Assembly: GCA_903813345.2 (NCBI GenBank)
Contig: CAIIXF020000005.1
Span: forward strand, 9,487,375 to 9,551,374
Direction of reading: 5' to 3'
Origin: Owenia fusiformis
Lineage: Eukaryota; Annelida; Polychaeta; Sabellida; Oweniidae
DNA length: 64,000 nt
The notes below the pieces were generated by a model, which was given only the letters and a program-made list of their open reading frames with translations, was not told the origin of the DNA and did no database searches. The position numbers and the translations under genes are program-made. Below are positions 61,401-64,000 of this stretch, one piece after another. Every line of letters begins with the position of its first letter. Positions within the stretch are counted from its first letter, which is position 1.

Positions 61401-64000
61401 TACTTCTTCTAGATTTGCACACTTTGCGCGGTGATCATGACGATAAGTGTGCTTTCATTGGTAGATATGGCTCTTATCCTGAAATGTAATGTGTATGTCA
61501 ACAGTCCTAGAAACATTGAAGAGCTCAAACGAGAGATAATACGCAACACGGAATAAATAACACATGATAATATGCATTGTTAGGTTTTCTGAAATATCTT
61601 GCTGGAGCAATTGAAACCCTGTGAATGAAGATGCATATATATACAATTTTTTACAGTTCATAACATGTAAGGGCTTTTACAGGGAATGGGTTTTCTAACT
61701 GGGTTGCGATATCCCAATGTAGCGCCTCTTGCGGAGGAGGAAAGAGACGTGAACGCCGAACATGTTCCAACCCTACAGATGGACCCAGACAGTGCCAGGC
61801 AACTGAAGAACGATTAGTGGCTTGTAATACAAATCCATGTATAATCGAGAGTAAGTTAAAGTATAAGTCCAGAAAGTAATGCAATAGTACACAGTGATAG
61901 TATGTACTGTACAGTGTATGCGCTTGATGGCATAGGTTTTATGTAATGTTTCATTTTGCATCTATATTGCAGGGAAATGTCCTTACCGAATGCCACCACT
62001 CAATGGTAGATTTTCCGGTGGAAGTTCGCAACCAGATAGTCAAAATGAGTACAGCGTCGGGAATTTTGTGAGATTTGAGTAAGTTCCACGAATTATAGCT
62101 AGAGATCTATTTTACAGTCGAACTCACATTTGATTGTGTTAATTCAACTCCTGAAAAACACTTCTCTATGTCCCTCAATACAAACGAGCATCGCTCAAAT
62201 ACAACCATAGTATTGTCTTCTGTAATTGGTAATTTGGTAATTCTGTATAGTTATATGGTAATTGTATACGAATACAAGCTATCAACATATACATAAATAA
62301 ATGTGGTTTAAGAATTATATAAGAACTATACTGAGGATCTTATCCTTCAGGTAGTCGATAGTGTAATTCATGATTTATATGCAGGTGCAACCCTTGTTAT
62401 ACTATTGCAACGATGCCGGGATCGTCAACTCCAATGGCTGATTCTGCGTTATGCAGAGAGGATGGTTCGTGGAGCAATCCCGTTCCTAGATGTGATCGTA
62501 AGTTAACGCTACAAAATACAAAACAGATGATGAAAATGAAGGTCCATCTAGACCAAACGTTTTATCACAAAACATAACCATTGCCAAGAAGTCAAGTCCT
62601 TCCTTTGACATTAGCCTTAGGCAAATCTTAAACATTAGAGAACCAATCGACATTTTTTGCTCACTGGTGTAAAAACCTACATTGGCGATACATGTTAAAG
62701 TCAATGCAATTTACAAAGACGTTCATAGCGACGTAGCGAAAATGATTTTCTTGTAATCGAAACCGTTAACAATATCCAAGAGGTCCAAGTTCGAACTTCT
62801 ACAATCGACCAATTTTTTCTTTCAACAAATTCAAAATAGCACAGAAACATATTTTTGTTACTTACTATAAGTCCATATTTTTCCAGCTCTACGCTGTACA
62901 CCGATTCCTGCTCCAGCGAATGGGCAACGAAATCCACGATTCGGGAACAATGAATGCAATGATATCGTGGATTATAGTTGCAATCCTGGATTTGAGGAAC
63001 AAGGAACTAGAGTAAGGCGAATCCAATGTATCCAAGTAGGAACTGGAGCAGAATGGGATAAAGATCCCTTGACGTGTGGATGTATGTCATCGTATTATGT
63101 ACATATATATTTCCTAAATTTAGTGATCACTTCATTTCTCTTTCTCGTAATTTTAGTCTTAACATGTCCACTCGAGATCGTAATGTTGTCATAAAATAGA
63201 ATTATTAGGTTTCATCCAACAAAGTTTTCCATCGTTACTCGATAAGGTTGTAAATGATTTTGCATGTATAAATCTAAGTTAATAAACTATTTTCTCATAG
63301 CAAAATGCAATATGCGAATGCCTCCTGTAAATGGCAGAGTTGATGTTGCAAACAGCGACCAACCAGATAGTCAACAACAATACTCTCCTGGTGATGTTGT
63401 GATATATGAATGCAATCCTTGCTATAGAATAACCACCAGAGGACAACCAGAATTCACAGTAAAACGCACTGAATGTGAAGAGGATGGACAGTGGGATAAA
63501 CCTGTACCGACATGTGAACGTAAGTTAATTTGGAATACATTGGAGCCATACGGTAAGAGCTAAATCAGTCTCCCATGTCCATTCGAGTCTCCATCAAACT
63601 AATCCAGTATTTGTTTGTACACAGTTTTCCAATTATTTTTTCAAAGTCGAATCGTCTCCCATGTCCATTCGAGTCTCCATCAAACTAATCCAGTATTTGT
63701 TTGTACACAGTTTTCCAGTTATTTTTTCAAAGTCGAATCGTCTCCCATGTCTATTCGAGTCTCCATCAAAATAATCCAGTATTTGTTTGTACACAGTTTT
63801 CCAATTATTTTTTAGAGCCGAATCGTCTCCCATTTCCATTAAAAAATTCGAGTATCCATCAAACGGATCCAACTTTTGTCTGTACACACTTTTTGGATTA
63901 TCTTTTTAGCGCTTCAATGTCCTTTTGTGCCTACTGGTGAAGGAGTAATCCAATTGGTTAGAACGACTAATTGTGGTGAATCTATTAGTTACCGATGTGA
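46342..64000 (+). CDS. Gene B: secreted Ly6 / TSP1 / Ser-rich / CCP mosaic protein, paralogue of gene A (19 exons seen, 3' end outside window)
   Basis: Plus-strand paralogue of gene A, transcribed in the opposite direction. Nineteen exons give about 1046 residues up to the right edge, in frame throughout. Order: signal peptide, propeptide with RFKR, Ly6/uPAR-like domain, six-Cys domain, Ser/Arg/Lys-rich linkers with TSP1 modules (WSSW, WSRW, WGQW), PRQC/CTDKC motif, C-terminal TSP1, CCP array. The exon plan follows gene A with local intron differences. It is probably secreted and modular like A. No function can be assigned from the sequence. Head-to-head duplication is inferred from shared architecture. 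Confidence 0.85.
46580..46890. repeat. Repeat related to 25636-26640, opposite orientation
   Basis: gatgcaagagcaaactgg near 46792 and gtgcgacattttcactgtgtct near 46853 match, inverted, segments near 25727-25760. Lies in gene B intron 1. Confidence 0.5.
47270..47463 (+). CDS. Gene B exon 2: propeptide, furin site, first part of Ly6/uPAR domain
   Basis: Encodes an acidic stretch, RFKR (residues 42-45, a furin RxKR site), a Lys-rich segment, then CFTC, DC and KKC, the first finger of a three-finger domain. Ends phase 0 at GTAAGT, the same intra-domain position as gene A exon 2. Confidence 0.8.
47495..48085. repeat. CGTACG-rich element
   Basis: About 590 bp with unusually many cgtacg and atcgtacgg segments, beginning cgccgggcactggccgat and ending atcggccggcgcccg, which are loosely inverted. 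GC-richer than the surroundings. An AT-rich core sits at 47790-47900. Probably a fold-back repeat; no frame. Confidence 0.7.
48478..48614 (-). repeat. Dispersed ~140-bp repeat, copy in reverse orientation
   Basis: Reverse complement runs ggcattaacatgcaaatg, gttacagatgccaaacg, ttgtggtg, matching 12819-12958 over nearly its full length. Confidence 0.75.
48740..50765 (-). mobile_element. Degenerate mariner-like transposon with long inverted ends, containing a nested element
   Basis: The right end reads, on the minus strand, taccaggtcgttcaataagt. About 120 bp of subterminal sequence (catagaaaa, tcattaa, aataaattacttt, ggttgctatggtaacccgtg, cacgcggggcaat) recur inverted at 48740-48866. Between them on the minus strand, around 49050-49320, lies FHQDNVPCHRANMVQDSI, a mariner-type transposase block with the catalytic Asp. 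The frame is short and broken. A second element (49631-50647) is inserted in the right arm. Confidence 0.75.
49631..50647. mobile_element. ~1-kb fold-back element nested in the mariner
   Basis: Ends caccctatgcagaca and tctgcatagggtg are inverted, flanked by ttaat. The inner part is a long inverted repeat centred near 50231: 49830-50220 and 50240-50640 match in reverse, for example ctctaaatattgggtgcgga and ccgcacccaatatttagag, around a spacer of about 20 bp. No transposase. Confidence 0.85.
50766..51836. other. Remainder of gene B intron 2
   Basis: About 1.07 kb. No exon or recognised repeat. Confidence 0.4.
51837..52035 (+). CDS. Gene B exon 3: rest of Ly6/uPAR-like domain
   Basis: Continues with ICSLTFT, FGCQSAKKC, IRC, and ends ICSGCCTGDLCN, the Ly6/uPAR signature. 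Acceptor ATTTCAG, donor GTAAGG, phase 0 in, 1 out. It lies 4.4 kb after exon 2, the intron being swollen by transposons. Confidence 0.85.
52036..53009. other. Gene B intron 3
   Basis: About 970 bp, AT-rich. No exon or repeat recognised. Confidence 0.4.
53010..53195 (+). CDS. Gene B exon 4: unrecognised six-cysteine domain
   Basis: A 186-bp phase 1-1 exon with cysteines at GECY, GECV, AECL, KWCPGG and PCDIC. Same length, phase and final CDxC as gene A exon 4. Family not recognised. Donor GTAAGC. Confidence 0.75.
53262..53696. mobile_element. caaggtgagccaaaaagg element with internal hairpin
   Basis: Ends caaggtgagccaaaaaggta and tacctttttggctcaccctg are near-perfect inverted repeats. Inside, 53308-53390 (tgtattcgcgaatgcaac, cctgtcggctacc) pairs with 53398-53485 (ggtagccgacagg, ttgcattcgcgaataca) into a long hairpin. 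Lies in gene B intron 4, just after exon 4. Confidence 0.85.
53868..53955 (+). CDS. Gene B exon 5: linker into Ser-rich region
   Basis: Encodes DLVPDDADNIIQAAG, then VGSSSKSSS. Acceptor ATTCCAG, donor GTATGT, phase 1 in and 2 out, matching the phases of gene A exon 5. Confidence 0.65.
54257..54363 (+). CDS. Gene B exon 6: Ser/Arg-rich linker and start of TSP1-1
   Basis: Ser/Gly/Arg/Lys run, then NCGQWSSWN, the beginning of a TSP1 module with a WxxW site. Acceptor TTACAG, donor GTACGT. Ends in phase 1 after the second Trp as in gene A. Confidence 0.75.
54364..55476. other. Gene B intron 6
   Basis: About 1.1 kb. No exon or clear repeat. Confidence 0.4.
55477..55555 (+). CDS. Gene B exon 7: rest of TSP1-1
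   Basis: Encodes CDVLKCTNKRYRKCPKAC, closely matching gene A exon 7. Donor GTATAT, phase 2. Unlike gene A, the Ser/Arg tail lies in a separate exon. Confidence 0.75.
55921..56011 (+). CDS. Gene B exon 8: basic Ser/Arg linker
   Basis: Encodes a basic, Tyr/Ser/Arg-rich linker including RYYKKSGSGSSRRKR, like the KRRRKRR tail of gene A exon 7. Acceptor ATACAG, donor GTATAT, phase 2 in and 0 out. Confidence 0.6.
56161..56344 (+). CDS. Gene B exon 9: Ser/Arg/Glu linker and CFYTQSQ motif
   Basis: Starts APWWYATQWIRRKSS, continues Ser/Arg/Glu-rich, ends CFYTQSQSRRCPTGC. The motif matches gene A exon 8. Donor GTAAGA, phase 1. Confidence 0.7.
56530..56641 (+). CDS. Gene B exon 10: TSP1-2
   Basis: Compact TSP1 module: EWSRWGPCDTIDC, basic residues, then FPKLC, where gene A has CPKRC, so one Cys is replaced by Phe. 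WSRW is WxxW. Donor GTATAA, phase 2. Confidence 0.7.
57003..57373 (+). CDS. Gene B exon 11: long Ser/Lys-rich exon with CWDRE / CSPGSC end
   Basis: A single 371-bp exon: SPASSPESDFT, a long Ser/Lys/Gly run, then RPDFNLPSGY, CWDREL and DCSPGSC. It covers the ground of three gene A exons (10, 11, 12), so introns were lost here or gained in A. Donor GTAAGT, phase 1. Confidence 0.8.
57856..58090 (+). CDS. Gene B exon 12: TSP1-3 and QFGGSPDG linker
   Basis: TSP1 module CEGWGQWSRCSSTTCERQR, RCPINC, then QFGGSPDG and an acidic Ser/Glu tail. Very close to gene A exon 13. The donor GTTCAA is weak but keeps frame into the Ser-rich exon 13. Confidence 0.75.
58295..58605 (+). CDS. Gene B exon 13: Ser/Lys linker and PRQC/CTDKC motif
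   Basis: Ser/Lys/Gly run, a stretch including FFNNRLRQLRWP, then PRQCWSIRIETESCTDKC. The last part equals gene A exon 17. One 311-bp exon replaces gene A exons 14-17. Acceptor ATAAAG, donor GTAAGT, phase 1. Confidence 0.7.
59182..59787. mobile_element. cagggtgggcc element, copy 2
   Basis: TA-flanked cagggtgggccaaaaaacg to gtccaccctg, about 602 bp; same family and orientation as 15629-16258, including the minus-strand MSPASHL frame (59441-59641). Confidence 0.85.
60003..60618. mobile_element. cagggtgggcc element, copy 3
   Basis: TA-flanked, about 612 bp, 216 bp after copy 2 and in the same orientation. The MSPASHL frame is disrupted here by small deletions. Confidence 0.85.
60712..61186. mobile_element. 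~450-bp inverted-repeat element, copy 2
   Basis: Ends aaagaggctctatgccatag and ctatggcataatgcatcttt. The interior ctcgctagccgaggaatcg and agatattctcaagatatatcc match 20466-20912 in reverse orientation. Confidence 0.8.
61683..61850 (+). CDS. Gene B exon 14: C-terminal TSP1 module
   Basis: Canonical TSP1: NWVAISQCSASCGGGKRRE, RTC, RQC and CNTNPC. One Trp only, so no WxxW. Same place and phases as gene A exon 18, after a 3-kb intron filled with three transposon copies. Confidence 0.85.
61973..62078 (+). CDS. Gene B exon 15: CCP 1, first half
   Basis: Split CCP: KCPYRMPPLNGRF, Gly/Ser/Asp loop, EYSVGNFVRF, ending phase 2 at GTAAGT. Same split site as gene A exons 28 and 33. Type B domain. Confidence 0.8.
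62385..62497 (+). CDS. Gene B exon 16: CCP 1, second half
   Basis: Completes the CCP: ECNPCYTIA, ALCREDGSWSNPVPRC. C-x2-C-Y instead of GY. Donor GTAAGT, phase 1. Confidence 0.8.
62887..63081 (+). CDS. Gene B exon 17: CCP 2 (type C)
   Basis: CCP with RCTPIPAPANGQR, CNDIVDYSCNPGFEEQG, IQC, AEWDKDPLTC. Extra upstream Cys and normal GF; closest to gene A exon 32. Donor GTATGT, phase 1-1. Confidence 0.85.
63301..63519 (+). CDS. Gene B exon 18: CCP 3 (type B)
   Basis: CCP with KCNMRMPPVNGRV, QYSPGDVVIYECNPCYRI, ECEEDGQWDKPVPTC. Unsplit 219-bp exon, phase 1-1. Follows a type C domain as in gene A. Confidence 0.85.
63568..63905 (+). repeat. 86-bp tandem repeat, four copies, abutting an exon acceptor
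   Basis: gtctcccatgtccattcgag starts at 63568, 63654, 63740 and, degenerate, 63824. The last copies end in cacagttttccaattatttt followed by an AG, and the true acceptor of exon 19 lies in the tail of the fourth. Confidence 0.9.
63910..64000 (+). CDS. Gene B exon 19: CCP 4, cut by window edge
   Basis: Opens QCPFVPTGEGVIQ and CGESISYRC, i.e. has the extra upstream Cys (type A or C). The exon is truncated by the end of the window. Its acceptor TTTTTAG lies in the tail of an 86-bp tandem repeat. Confidence 0.8.

Noticed and set aside
63568-63905. CRISPR-like repeat or coding repeat
   Set aside because: Only four degenerate 86-bp intronic copies with no spacers; frames across them are repeat artefacts.
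1-64000. tRNA or rRNA genes
   Set aside because: No cloverleaf with a plausible anticodon arm or rRNA core segment was found by eye; a covariance-model scan would be needed to exclude degenerate copies.

Overview
This is a 64-kb window of animal nuclear DNA: AT-rich, full of introns, and dense in transposon remnants. Exons are short and bounded by GT-AG sites. The domains are animal extracellular modules (Ly6/uPAR-like, thrombospondin type 1, CCP/sushi), and the retroelement is of the CR1/Jockey type found in marine invertebrates. The frequent short motif tacatgta weakly suggests a mollusc or other lophotrochozoan. The species cannot be fixed from the sequence alone.

Two large paralogous genes lie head to head and fill most of the window. 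Gene A is on the minus strand. Its signal-peptide exon is at 39599-39695, I could trace 35 coding exons down to 1051, and it runs off the left edge. Gene B is on the plus strand. Its signal-peptide exon is at 46342-46432, I could trace 18 complete coding exons and a cut 19th at 63910, and it runs off the right edge. The ~6.6 kb between them must hold both promoters. Every exon junction proposed here keeps the reading frame; the visible parts encode about 1831 (A) and 1046 (B) residues.

Both genes encode the same unusual secreted mosaic, in this order: signal peptide; short propeptide ending in a furin-type RxKR site; a three-finger Ly6/uPAR-like domain split over two exons; an unrecognised six-cysteine domain on one 186-bp exon; long Ser/Lys/Gly-rich low-complexity linkers alternating with small thrombospondin type 1 (TSP1) modules carrying WxxW; a further Cys-rich link; a C-terminal TSP1 module; and then a long run of CCP modules (15 seen in A, 3 plus a partial in B). 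The CCPs carry extra cysteines in three patterned classes whose order suggests disulfides between neighbouring domains.

Region by region: 1-1050 intron with hairpin; 1051-6803 terminal visible CCP exons of A, with a LINE and a ~140-bp tandem array in one intron; 8018-10988 an array of 17 copies of a 172-bp unit made from a CCP exon, only one copy intact; 11480-19022 more CCP exons; 21380-31846 TSP1, Cys-rich and Ser-rich exons; 32346-33302 Ly6 exons; 33303-39598 a giant first intron with C-rich repeats and a ~1.9-kb fold-back; 39696-46341 intergenic with retroelement relics; 46342-64000 gene B with mariner-like, MITE and fold-back insertions in its introns.
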